From Euryodendron excelsum (lineage: Eukaryota; Streptophyta; Magnoliopsida; Ericales; Pentaphylacaceae), in the NCBI GenBank assembly GCA_033060915.1, contig CM065386.1:2998501-3062500 (forward strand): 64,000 nucleotides of DNA, read 5' to 3'. Made by a program: the position numbers and the translations under genes. Below, piece by piece: positions 1 through 10,499 of this stretch (the stretch's first letter is position 1; each line of letters begins with the position of its first letter). Under the pieces are notes generated by a model. The model was not told the DNA's origin. It did not search any database and saw only the letters and a list, made by a program, of their open reading frames with translations.

Positions 1-579
1 CTCCATTGCGTCGTTCACATCGCCGGAAGTCGACTTTCGAAGAGATATCTTGGTTTTGATCTGCTCGTGAAGCTGCTTAAACAATCTCGAAGCGTTCCTT
101 TGTTCTTCTGCGAGCTGAGACGGCTGAATTTTGTTCATCACCATCAAAACGCCAGTGGCAGCCACGTATAGTACGGTGGAAGAGAGCTTTAATGCCAGAA
201 GGGAAGGTCCGGTTCCATAAACGGCTGCGAGGCCGGCCATAGTAGCAGCGGTGACAATCATTCCGTTGACTGAAGTTAAGAGGAGACGGTTCCAGTTATC
301 TCGCTGCGCTGCGACGTTGCTGTGCATTTCTGCTCTGTCTGCAACAAGATCCATTATTGCATAGAGCTCTTCGGCCTCCTCTACATTGGCTAATATTCCT
401 TCGTTTCTTGCATTACAAGTCACGGTTAATTCACCAATGGATAAATTGATGGGTTGCTGATGGACTGAAGGATGATCTTTTTGACGTTTTGGGTTGTTTA
501 GATTGGCTTTGATTACTTTGAGTTTGCGAGAAGCCGAAGCAGAGGGAAAAAGAAGAGTTGAAGCTTGAAGAGTGGCCAT
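1..579 (-). CDS. Probable F-box protein At4g22030-like, copy 1 (partial, cut by window edge)
   Basis: This is the N-terminal 193 codons of the protein seen complete at 10500-11729 and 22913-24142. The start is the ATG at 577-579 on the minus strand, giving MATLQAS. An upstream in-frame GTG is not needed because the ATG fits the family start. The first ~30 residues are rich in Ser, Ala and basic residues, like an organelle transit peptide. Two hydrophobic stretches follow (around residues 100-150), then the motif NKIQPSQLAEEQRNASRLFK. The sequence resembles the plant family annotated as 'probable F-box protein At4g22030'; I recognise the family by its conserved core, and no F-box itself is evident. 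The rest of the gene lies left of base 1. No stop or frameshift is visible in this part. It differs from copies 2 and 3 by a few residues, for example EEAEELYAIM where they have EVAEELYTIM. Confidence 0.75.
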   Translation of the reverse strand, partial: MATLQASTLLFPSASASRKLKVIKANLNNPKRQKDHPSVHQQPINLSIGELTVTCNARNEGILANVEEAEELYAIMDLVADRAEMHSNVAAQRDNWNRLLLTSVNGMIVTAATMAGLAAVYGTGPSLLALKLSSTVLYVAATGVLMVMNKIQPSQLAEEQRNASRLFKQLHEQIKTKISLRKSTSGDVNDAME

Positions 580-699
580 TAATATCACAACTCACAAGGG
601 CTAGCTTAGCTAGGAGTGTTTGAAAAGGTTTGTGGCCTGAAGAATACTACTACTAGTGGGAATTGGTTTTGTGTTAATCAGTTTGAATTCATCCAAAGA

Positions 700-707
700 T
701 TTATATA
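700..707 (-). promoter_or_regulatory. TATA box of F-box-like copy 1
   Basis: On the minus strand the sequence reads TATATAAA, about 120 bp upstream of the ATG at 579. The same box and spacing recur for copy 2 (11851-11858) and copy 3 (24263-24270). Confidence 0.6.
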
Positions 708-2127
708 GAGGGAACTACCTAAAATCGTCTTTCCGAGGCCCCGCCATAGAGACTTTGAAACAACCGTCAATTAGCTTAATTAAGAGTTCTGCTTGGAGTG
801 TCAATTTGGTTTATTGTTGTAGTAGTAGTTTGACAACGTCCAAATTCTGAAACATTAACTAGATGGTTCTACTTGGAGCATCAATTTGGTTATTGTTGTA
901 GTAGTTGACAGCGTCCAGTTGGTGCGAGAGAGTGAAAGTTTTAATTTTTTAAATTTATTAGGTTGAGAGCGTTTTGAGAGCATTTATATGATATTATATT
1001 TTTATTTTAATATATTTAAATTTTGCATTATTAAATATATAATAATGTTTTTATATTTTATTATATGGTTTCTATACAAAAATATAATCTATATTTAACA
1101 TATAGTAGCCTATACAAAATTTTATTGATATCTTACCAAAACTGCGAGGTTTTATATTAGAATTTATTTGCTTATATACAAGTTACAATTTATTTATTTT
1201 TAAATAAATTTTAAGTTAACTCATTCGAATCCTTTATTTTTTATTTTAGTTAACGTGTCAGCATCTCAATCAATAAAATTGAAATCTCTATTCTTTGATT
1301 TGATTCAGATAGATCTTCTCTTTTTCAGTTTTGTCATCAACAAAAGTTCATAGAGTGCTAGGGACACATTTTCCAAGTTCATAAATAGTCCTAGTTTTTC
1401 TGTCCCTAGCATTTTCCAAGTTCATAAATAGTCCTAGTTTTCCTTTCTTTGTAAGCCGGTAGAAATCAAAGACTACTAAAAAATATTATGGACATGATTA
1501 GTCCGCAAAAGAGGATTATCCATACAAATTCCACCTTGTTTTTTGAAGACTTCTTCAACAAGTAATCTATTATTCATTAAAATTGATAGTGAAGTTCGTA
1601 GAAATATGCATTTGGTGAACCAGAAAGAAGAAGAGATAAAAAAAAAAGTAAAAAAATAAAAAGGCCAAATTGCTTTGAGGACCAACTCAGCTTATCCAAT
1701 TTTAAATGATTTTTTATGATATGCTTATCAAAACACTTTACTACTACTAACCCCAAAAATCAAACTCATCTACAAATTGTCCTCTTTTGATTTTTTTACT
1801 TTTAGCTTCCCTTCTAAAAATGCTTAGCCAAACGAACCCTACATAATATCTCCTATGCAAAGGTTCGTGTTAAACGAAAAAGTCAGGAAAAATAACTCGT
1901 GTGGGAAGAAAGTAATTGACGTGGTGCTCCGTAGAGTCGGTCAATCCACGCAATGTTGTTGACGCTATATCAATAGGAGTATTGTGCTTTGGTTGACGCG
2001 ATGTTGTTGACGCTAAATCTAGAGTTTTTTTAAACTAAAGGACGGTTGTTGGTCACGGCTCGCAGTAGCATTTTTGTCGGTAGCATTTTTCTGACCAAAT
2101 TCAAACGGTTGCAATTATCAAACTGTA
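708..2127. other. Intergenic, AT-rich, shared by all three units
   Basis: I see no gene here. The stretch is repeated in unit 2 (about 11859-13296) and in unit 3, where a copia element interrupts it. It includes a short direct repeat (a block beginning CATTTTCCAAGTTCATAAAT at about 1367 and again at 1410). It also holds the empty target site of the unit 3 copia insertion near 1781-1790. Confidence 0.6.
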
Positions 2128-2185
2128 AAGTCGTGTGATGAAAACACGACTTCAAGTTTGAACTCGTGTTTTCATCACATGACTT
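2128..2185. repeat. Near-perfect 22-bp inverted repeat (hairpin)
   Basis: Arms at 2128-2149 and 2164-2185 match at 21 of 22 positions and enclose a 14-bp loop. The left arm begins AAGTCGTGTGATGAAAACAC. Related blocks (GAAGTCGTG...) recur at 2808-2900, so this may be the terminal part of a small inverted-repeat element. Unit 2 has the same hairpin at 13297-13354. Unit 3 has a partly deleted version near 31805-31845. Confidence 0.6.
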
Positions 2186-2395
2186 CTAAGAGGCCAACAA
2201 ACGGTAGTCTTTTATTTCCGATCAGACTGTTCTTGTTCTGCGCCGGAAGAGGAGCGCACGACACTTTCGGAAGGAGATGACTCAAAACAGACTCTCTAAT
2301 TCTCTCTATCTGTTTCACTTGTACAAAAATCAGGAGGAAAAAAGGAAGAATTGAAATTGGTAGTGCGATGGTAAGTTGGGAGCTTCTCTCTCTAG

Positions 2396-2400
<5 letters not shown>

Positions 2401-2437
<37 letters not shown>

Positions 2438-2438
2438 A
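2401..2438 (+). repeat. (CT)n microsatellite
   Basis: An uninterrupted CT run in unit 1. The orthologous positions in unit 2 (about 13568-13579) and unit 3 (about 32039-32061) have much shorter or interrupted runs, so the tract has changed length since the duplication. Confidence 0.85.
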
Positions 2439-2463
2439 ATTCTTGCTTGTTTTTTCATCTGCA

Positions 2464-2822
2464 ATGGGAAAGAGATCCAGGATTAAAGGAAGCCTAGCAA
2501 CGAAATACAGTCTCAAAGAATTTCTATCACAGCTGGAAGGAATCAAAGCGTACCCACTATATGTATATATACATTTACACAAATATATATACATATTGTA
2601 TATAGTATACCCTTGTATACATATTCTCTGGCTTCTGATTTACGTTCCATATTTACACTTTAGGTCAAGATTTCAGTGCTTTATGCGTGTTGTTGTGCTT
2701 TTGTGCCGTGTTTGATCGTGAAGTGTTAACCTGTTGTGATTCAATTTTTTTTGCTTTGTGAGATGCAGATCTCGTTAATGGTGGAGCAGGCTGATGGATT
2801 CAAGCTTGAAGTCGTGGGATGA
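2464..2822 (+). other. Possible small two-exon gene or gene relic (low confidence)
   Basis: An open segment from the ATG at 2464 (begins MGKRSRIKGSLATKYS) runs to a possible GT donor at 2563. A possible AG acceptor at 2767-2768 leads to 18 more codons in frame, ending in TGA at 2820-2822. Together these would give a 50-residue basic peptide. I do not recognise it. The same reading is conserved in unit 2 (from 13606). Unit 3 has a stop after about eight codons of the first segment and a gypsy insertion between the two segments. This may equally be UTR or relic sequence. Confidence 0.15.
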
Positions 2823-2869
2823 AGACAGACTTCAACCTGAAGTCGTGGGATGAAGACAGACTTCAACCT
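2808..2869. repeat. 31-bp tandem repeat, two copies
   Basis: A block beginning GAAGTCGTGGGATGAAGACA is present twice in tandem here but only once in unit 2 (from about 13950) and in unit 3 (from about 42800). It is related in sequence to the hairpin at 2128-2185. Confidence 0.7.
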
Positions 2870-4034
2870 GAAGTCGTGTTTTCATAACAGGACTTCAGTT
2901 TGAAGTTGCGTATTATGAATGGATTTGATAAACAAGTTTAAAATAGTTTTGATTTGGTAAATAAGTTCCTACGAATCCTGCTCAGTACTCGCCAGATCAG
3001 ACTTTATCAAATAATGATAAAGACTTGAGATAATGTACTCATTTTCCTTTCATACAACTTCCTCAACAACCCTCCTTTAATACAAAAAACCTATCAAAAT
3101 TAATAAATGGAAAAGCTACTACTTTTTTTTTACTTAATCGTTGGGACCCAAGGTAATAAATACGAAAATTACTACTTTGTTTCCTTAATCGTTGGACTAA
3201 GTATGTTTGAACAATTTGCTAATTTTCTGAACTCTGTTTAAAGTTGCTTGATAAACTTTTATATACTTTTATACGCTTTAATACTGTATTAAAAACCACT
3301 CAAGCTTGGCTTGTTTGGGCAAGTCAAAGTTAAATACATTTAAAATTTGTTAAGTTTTCAAGTCAAAATCATAAACAAACATAAAATTTAGATAATGTTA
3401 GATTCGAATACTCAGATACAAACATGAAGTTAGGCTCCTGCAGTACCTGTATCTTTCTTGTGCAACATACAATCAACATTGTTGGCCTCCAAAGTCGATA
3501 TTAAACTGCCCAAAACTAACAAAAAATAAACTTTAGCAGCGAATGTTCATCCAACACTGAAAGTCACAAGCAACTATCAAGACTGAATGTTGGTCAGTCA
3601 TTTAGCCAAAAACCCATAGATCACATTAATATTCATGAAACCCAGCAATCGATATTAAACTGCGTCGGACCTTAGAATACGTTACGATAAATATAATGGC
3701 AGTATTGTAGGAAATACAATCCACATTTGTCGCAGAAATGTTCACAACTAGAATCTCTGAATTCTCTTCAATCTGAAATCAAGCACCAAACCAAAACGAA
3801 AAACATGTAGAAGATATCTGGGCAATATTAACTTGAAAGATGTATTCCAACAAGGTTACTCATTTCAAATGTGAACCTGGCCGGCCGCAATTGAAGAACT
3901 CGCTAAGGAGAATCAACAATAAAACCTACAAAACTTCAACCCGTAGGCATTTATTCACGTTTAATGGATTATGAGTGTATTTAGTTCCAAGTATACCAGC
4001 AAATCACATAATCAAACACCAGCAGCGGCTGTCT
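2870..4034. other. Region downstream of ODHB fragment 1
   Basis: AT-rich sequence shared by all three units (also about 13985-15148 and 42838-44004). Its right part is the probable 3'UTR and flank of the minus-strand ODHB gene. I see no supported coding gene. Confidence 0.5.
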
Positions 4035-4603
4035 TCATATATCAAGAAGCAACCTCCGAGGATCCTCCATTACATCCTTGATGCGGTGGAGGAAAAACAC
4101 TGCCTCTCTCCCATCAATCAGACGATGATCATATGTCAGGGCAATGTACATCATTGGTCTTGGAACTACATTACCTCCAACAACCATCGGACGGCTCACT
4201 ATCGAATGCATACCCAGTGTAGCAGACTGTCAAAAAATTGTACAATTGTGTGAGATGCTGAACCCCAAAGTTAATGATACCAAATAAAAAGGAAAAACAG
4301 AACATGAAATGAATGAAGGGGAAGAAAAAAACAGGTGCTGATCCATAAGAGAGGAAAAAATCACCTTCTTATCTACTGATGGCTGACATTCTTAGTAAAG
4401 AGTCGTACCTGAGGGGGGTTGATGATGGGGGTGCTTTAGAGGCTTCCATAAACACCACCATTAGATATTATGAATGAACCTCCAGCCATTTCATCAATTG
4501 ATATAGTTCCATCAGTCGCCTTCTTAGCAAGAGTGTTGATCTCCTTCTCTATCTCAGCAAAATTCATCTTCTCAGCATTGCGGATAACTGGAGCAACAAG
4601 GCC
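4035..4603 (-). pseudogene. ODHB/DLST 3' fragment, copy 1 (last two exons, nonsense mutation)
   Basis: Two minus-strand exons, 4409-4603 and 4035-4226, are homologous to exons 13 and 14 of the complete E2 gene at 44005-52386. They encode the C-terminal catalytic part of dihydrolipoyllysine succinyltransferase, including the DHRLIDG active-site motif. All upstream exons, including the lipoyl domain, are missing. The codon at 4436-4438 is TAA where the intact gene has TTA (Leu), so the frame is broken. Further changes are Thr to Ile in GGSF(T/I)ISN, Arg to His before IKD and Val to Met in KDVVED. The similarity continues into the former intron 12 and ends at about 5147, where sequence homologous to a HISN4 intron begins. 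It is a duplication remnant without its promoter. Confidence 0.93.
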
Positions 4604-5139
4604 CTGAATAAAAGGAGGAAGAGATCAATCTGTTGTAAGTCGTAATATCAATCAGTAGAGGAAATGACATGAGCTGGATGAAAAAGAAAGAAGTGGGAGT
4701 TCTCTGTTCTGGTCCTATCCCAGCAGCTAGTAGGAAGCTATGCAGTGGCAACTGCAACCGATGCACTTACGAGCTATTCTTCTATCCGCAGAAGCTTACA
4801 ACTAAACTAGAAACCAATTCAAGCAAACATTTTATATATTTGTACAGAATCTTCCATCACCTGCAATCCATCCCAATATATGGATATTTTCGAAATGAAT
4901 GAAGCCTAATTGGCACAGAGGCAGACGGGACAAAGACACGAGACTAAATGCACACAAAGATGCAGAAAGGACACGGCAATATATAACATGATTTTACATA
5001 TAATAACTTCACAACTTCGATTAATATTCTAGATTTTTGTATCGAGAATTTCATAATGAGAAAGATGAAATTCAACAAGTTCATTTTAAAGTAATATAAT
5101 ACTTGTATTACTCACCTATTGTATTATTGCCTTTACATT

Positions 5140-5155
5140 TTTGTTCCAGAGTCTA
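5140..5155. other. Duplication junction: ODHB intron 12 joined to a HISN4 intron
   Basis: Sequence left of about 5147 matches intron 12 of the intact ODHB gene up to 45098. Right of it the sequence diverges from that gene and leads into HISN4 exons. The last shared bases are TTTTTGTTCC. The same junction recurs at 16262/16263. Confidence 0.85.
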
Positions 5156-6167
5156 TGGTAACCAGTCATTTTCCCTCCCAATAGCCTCTTTATACTTCTT
5201 TCTTCCTAACATGCATGCCCTTCCTGCCTTTGATTTGTGACTCGTTTTTTGAAATTTGTGATGAGTACTGATTTATGACATATTTGTAGAGTAGAAATGC
5301 CTGTTTACGAGATGTGACAAAAGAATTCTTAAGCATGCAACTTACATGACTGTAATTGAAAAAAGTTATATGTGTATTAAATCTTAATGATGCAAATGAA
5401 ATTGATTGATGGAGATCAAGGGAAGAAGATTGGTATCAGCAAACCTTATTTAGATGGGGGTAACAAAAGTATACAAAGAGCTTGAATCAAATTGTAACAC
5501 TAGAGCAGAGCTAGCTATAGAAACTTCATTGAACGCAAGAAAGGGAAGAATAGTATGAGCAACCCCAGTTCTGTTGGTTGGTACTGTACAGATGTATTTG
5601 AGTCGTTCCATTAGGTCAGATTAGAACTGCTCTCTACAGATATGCTCAGTTGCAAATTCCTACTTACACTTTAGATTGATTTTCTTCTTATAATTCTTAA
5701 GCAACTGCAAATCCTCTTTTTTTTTTCTTTTTTTTCTTTTTTTGGTGGTTTGGGAGGGAGGGAGGGGGTCGGAGGGAGGGAGGGATATATTACCATTTCT
5801 GAAGGGTGAATAAAAGGAAAAAAAAGGAAACAAAGAGAAGTATGAACAAGATGAGGAATAAACTTCTGTTAAAATTATAAAAATCTGCTTTAAGCTCATT
5901 TTTTGCAAGCTCTAGCCTTCATATGGTTATTAATTGAGTCTGCCGCTGAAGGTAGTAAACAGATTCTCTATTGGGCTACATCACTCTTATATTTCAAATG
6001 GCATCTTGGTGTTCAAAGGGTGCTACTTCCTGTGTTACTAAGCATGCACCAAGTTCTGCTGGTGCATATATTGCACTCTACGGAGACACCCATTGAAAAA
6101 TAGTAGAATCGCCTGTTATTGCAGCTCATTGCATCTGTAATCAGTTGATTTATTATTTTTATTGCAG
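5148..6167. other. Former HISN4 intron sequence
   Basis: No exon can be supported before the AG acceptor at 6166-6167. The stretch contains poly-T runs, the GGGA-rich tract at 5752-5784 and AT-rich intron-like DNA. It is repeated at 16263-17283. Confidence 0.6.
5752..5784 (+). repeat. GGGA-rich G-tract
   Basis: Seven short runs of three to five G separated by single A or short spacers, directly after a long pyrimidine-rich T/C stretch. It fits the G-quadruplex pattern on the + strand. It is conserved at 16867-16900 in unit 3. Confidence 0.6.
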
Positions 6168-8616
6168 GCAGTGGTCGTAAGTATTGATCCTCGTAGGGTT
6201 TATTTGAAGAATCCTGATGATGTAGAGTTCAAGGCTGTTAAAGTGAGCAACCCTGGTAAGGAGACACATGCAATATACTTGTTTATTTGGTTGTCTCGGA
6301 ACTTTCTGCTTCACAGACTCGTTTCTTGCCAGTGTTCATTGAGACTCCTGTTTACTGCCAGGATTGAATCAATTGATGATGTACTTGGAACATTCCGATC
6401 TAACATTGTGGCTATTTGATTGTTTGAATTTCCTCTATCACCCATAAGGTTTCTTCATAATTGGCTTTCTTGCTAAGTTGCATATGCTCTGAAAGTTGAC
6501 ATAGAAATTCAAGCTTGGGAATCCAGAACCTCGATCTCTATAGTTTACTTACTCATCACAATACAAAAGAAAAATCTACCGTAGAATGTGCTTCACGGCA
6601 ACAAAATGACCCAAGTGATTGCAAGGGTTGGGGCATGCATAAATTGACAGACCTGATTCATGGCGCAAGTGATGTAAGGTCGAGTTAGAGTAAGATACTT
6701 AAGAGCACCGACGAGCTGACGATAAAAGATAGCATCAGGCAGGGGCAGGGGGTCACCCTCGTAAGCGGAAAATTTTGACCCTGAAGGGAGCATTGAAGAC
6801 ACAGGCTTGGCACCGACTAAATCAGCTTTAGTTTAGCTGATAAATCAACAGCATACTTTGATTGTGTGAGGCAAAAAAAGAAATGGGATTCCAAAACATT
6901 AATCTTCTTTTGGGGTACTGAAGGGGAGGGCATCCATATTTTGTGCTATTTCTACTCGTTAAGCAAGAACTACGAGTTTTCTTTTCATGGGGACATATGG
7001 CGCTGCGATTGGTGTGGAAACAATTGCAAGACTATGTAATTCCTTGCTTCACACGTCTTTTTGTGTGCATCACAAATATGATTCTTAACATCCTACACCT
7101 CGTCCCTAGAATGTTAAGTAATTTCTGAAGATGATGACGAGAATTTATAATGAGAGGACAGATTTTATTTGTTCTCTCAGCGACATTTTCAAGCTAGCAA
7201 TAAGTTAAAAAGCTTAAAATATAAATGGGAAATGACGAAGGTAGCTGGTGGATCAGTATACAAACCAATATGAGACCAGTACTCGCAACATAAAGTGTCT
7301 TGTCTTTTGTTTATAATCTTGAATTGTTACTTTATAAGTTCTGATGACTGAGGTATCATCTACCCAGAGGGCCCCCTTGTGGAAAAAAAAACTATTTAAT
7401 TTTTTATATTTTGTTTCAGGTCCGCATGGAGAAGAATATGCCTGGTATCAGTGCACGGTAAGCCTTCCATCCTCTCTTATATCCCCCCGTTTCTCTCACA
7501 AACCTGAAAAAATATTTGTTTACTAATTATTCAGGTTAATGGTGGGCGAGAGGGTCGACCAATTGGAGCTTATGAACTTGCAAAAGCTGTCGAAGAGTTG
7601 GGAGCTGGGGAAATACTGCTAAACTGCATTGACTGTGATGGTAAACATAACTTTTGATTCTTAGAAACTGTAAGGACTGTTGCATGCTATCTTTTAGGAT
7701 TTTTTTTCCTGCTTTGAATCTTCCGCAAACTGGTACTGAGCAGATTTTTATACTTCTTTCCTCTGCTTTAAAAATTAGTTGGTCTTATGTGATGTTGATT
7801 TGCTTTTGAAACCATCTTTTAGAGGCACCAATAAAACATTTATATGTGATTTTCCAGTACCCTTGGACTCATCTCATCATGTCCTGGTGGTGGCTTTGGT
7901 ATTTGAGTTCCATCAATTGAATTATATTATTTTCGTTCACAAACTAGCTTTTCATTTCTAAGGTTGCTTAATTGATGTGTTTCAGGTCAAGGGAAAGGAT
8001 TTGATGTAGATCTTATAAAGCTGATCTCAGATGCTGTGAACATCCCCGTGATTGCAAGTAGTGGAGCAGGAGCAGTTGAACACTTCTCAGAGGTTTTCAC
8101 TAAAACAAATGCTTCTGCTGCTCTTGCTGCTGGCATTTTCCATCGGAAGGAGGTATAGTGACAAATCCTCAGAGAGAGAGTATGAATTCTTGTTAACCTA
8201 TTCAGGTTTCATATGGTGTGGATGATTATTAACATTGTTTGGAATTCTTCTGGCATTGCTGTCAATAATAGACTATTTATCAAAAAGAAAGAAAGAAAAA
8301 TTGTTTGCTGCCCATAATAGACTGGTTTTAGTCAATTGACCAAAACACTGCCCTTTCTATTTATTGCCCTTCAACCTGCATTTTCTTTTTCTTCATAAAA
8401 ATAATAGTCACTGTGTCGCTTCATCACTGTGCATATGGTTAGATAATGAAGTTATATCCTATTCAGGGAATAAAATGTGGAAGCTACTTTGAAGAGTTTT
8501 TATGGCTATATAACTTATATGTTGTTTGTTATCTTTCCTGATTTTGCGGGTTGCAGGTGCCCATTCCATTGGTGAAAGAGCACTTGTTAAATGAAGGCAT
8601 AGAAGTTAGAATGTGA
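6168..8616 (+). pseudogene. HISN4 (hisHF) 3' fragment, copy 1, five exons, open frame
   Basis: Exons 6168-6255, 7420-7457, 7535-7640, 7986-8152 and 8557-8616 have GT/AG borders and join in frame to 152 codons plus TGA. They encode the C-terminal half of the cyclase (HisF) domain of imidazole glycerol phosphate synthase, a plastid histidine-biosynthesis enzyme. Diagnostic stretches are [31 protein letters not shown], the catalytic-loop region NCIDCDGQGKGFD, and [17 protein letters not shown]. The ending [10 protein letters not shown]...VRM is typical of the plant enzyme. The glutaminase domain and the first half of the cyclase barrel are absent, because the fragment begins at the duplication junction within an intron. 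There is no promoter, so it is called a truncated copy even though its frame is undamaged. A copia relic lies in its first intron. Confidence 0.92.
6590..6840 (-). mobile_element. Ty1/copia pol relic in HISN4-fragment intron
   Basis: A minus-strand reading (6593-6802) contains FYRQLVGALKYLTLTRP and NQVCQFMHAPTL, the conserved segment between RT and RNase H of copia polyproteins. It is frame-disrupted at the end and has no LTRs. The same relic lies at 17714-17923 in the second HISN4 fragment, so it predates the duplication. Confidence 0.8.
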
Positions 8617-9223
8617 TGTGGTGGTTGTTGGTTGGAGCCTCTCGGGATATCGATCATACGATACTGCAGAAACCCATTTTGGGAACTGGTTTGGATTTAT
8701 GAGATTACCGGAGTTTGTTATGAAATTTAGTTTATTTTGTAGCTCTGATATTATTTGTTGAGATGCCGTTGTGTAATTTTAGGCCTTGTAGTTACCAAGT
8801 TTAAGATTTTAGTAGATGTTACCTCTCAAATGTGCTCCTTCAACAAAACCAAACAAAAAAATAGGTTGTTTCATTATTCCAAGTTGTTGTAACATTAGAC
8901 TCAATCCAAACATTAATAATCTTCGTTTTTCTTTCGTCATCTTCTCCTCAGTTGGTCTCCTGACGCTTTTTATTTATTCTTCTTGGTAGCCCATTTTGGT
9001 TTGAGTGAAAGAGCATGGTCTAAGCTGAAAAAAGATTTACAGGAGTGCAGAAATAAGCTTTTGAGGTGGAATTAACAAGTTACAACAACAGGGATGGTTA
9101 CAAAATAAAAAAGAATTGCTTCTGTTAAGAAGATATTCCCAACAAAATGATGGAAGAGTTCCACTAATCATAAAAGTGGCAACAAAATTTACAACAAAAT
9201 CTAGAGCAGTTGTGAAATTTTTT
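8617..9223. other. HISN4 3' flank
   Basis: Former 3'UTR and flank of HISN4, repeated after 19955. I see no gene. Confidence 0.5.
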
Positions 9224-9745
9224 GGATTAATTACAAGCATATAATTTGAACTATGACTTAGTATTATTATGTTCTTTAAATTTTAAAATGTAAAGGATTG
9301 ATCTCATAAACTATCAATTTGTATCAGTCAATCCCTTATATTAGCAGTATATTAATAATCAGTCAGGAAAATAAATGAAAAATTATCATGTAATTAATAC
9401 ATGTTTATAAAAGTTTATTATACACTTAAATTACATTATCTTTTTATAATAATTGTCTAATGACTGAAGTACTTTTTATTTTGCTTACATATTATTTCAA
9501 TGGACATTTTAGTCATTAGGTAATTATTATAATAGGAGAAAATCAATTTATGTATAAAATTATAGTTTTGTTAAAATTTAAAAAATCAAAATAACAAATT
9601 TTTATCTATTTTCCTAACAAATTATTAATAGAAGGAGTTGATTGATACAAATTGATAGTTCAAGTGGTTAACGTGTTATGTTATAAAATTTATAAAAGTA
9701 TAATAATATTGAATCATAGTTTAGAGATATTTTTATAATTAACCC
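9224..9745. mobile_element. MITE-like element with GGRTTAATTA termini
   Basis: The left end reads GGATTAATTA and the right end is its approximate inverse (AATTAACCC). TIR similarity extends through the GAACTATG/CATAGTTT blocks. It is flanked by 9-bp near-repeats, AAATTTTTT at 9215-9223 and AAATTTATT at 9746-9754, which suggests a Mutator-type origin. Related copies are at 20550-21095 and about 61240-61841. Confidence 0.5.
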
Positions 9746-10499
9746 AAATTTATTTCCACTTGCAGAACACTGGGGTGTCAAAGAGAATTGGTCCCTTCTG
9801 TATTTAACTTGTCGGACCAAGCAAAAAAAGAGGGGGAAAAAAAAAGGCACCCAATTACCAGGGTCGAGTATGTTGGTCAATTTTGTACGTATTCACTCCT
9901 TTTAAATTAATTACATAATTTAAATGTTAATCGACTCTTCCAATGGAAAATTTTGTTTAATTTTTTGTGTGGTTGGTGTGTTGCGTAGGCTGAAAGAAAA
10001 AGGAATTTCAGATATTTATTGACCTTTGATGATTAATTAGCATGAGTGAGCAATGATTTAAACTCTCAATTAATGAAAGAAAAAAAAAACAAATAACTTA
10101 TAAACAAAAAAAAATATACAAAATTTATACACAAGGATAAAGTGGACAAACAAAAACTATGGAGATACAGATAAATCCAGTGATAATGATGCCCCATCCA
10201 TGCTTATGGTCTTGGATTTGTCTCACCGCCTCACTTGTCGCCGTAGTCATATAGTGTACACAAAAAAAAAAGAAAAGTAAAATCTCTCTAAAATACTCCC
10301 TAATGATTGGGTAATGCTATTCTTCTTGAATATTTATATAAGAAATAGCACCAAAATTATATAGCTAAAAGCCATACTATAAGCCAATTTTGAAGTGAAA
10401 TACTCGTCATTGTACTTCTTTCTTATTGGTAAATTCTATAATTGTAAGTTCTTTTACAGTAATACTATATAAAATTGCGCAATTCATCGAAACAAACCT
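9746..10499. other. Intergenic between HISN4 fragment 1 and F-box copy 2
   Basis: AT-rich, with no gene seen. Compared with 21096-22912 in unit 3 it lacks the hAT-like insertion and some sequence next to the F-box 3' end. Confidence 0.5.

Noticed and set aside
3975..4253. + strand open frame of about 92 codons, conserved at 15089-15367 and 43945-44223
   Set aside because: It is the antisense shadow of the last ODHB exon; its conservation follows from the segmental duplication.
4669..4902. Open frame of 77 codons repeated at 15784-16017
   Set aside because: Lies in former ODHB intron 12 and is present only because the unit was duplicated. The unit 3 copy is disrupted.
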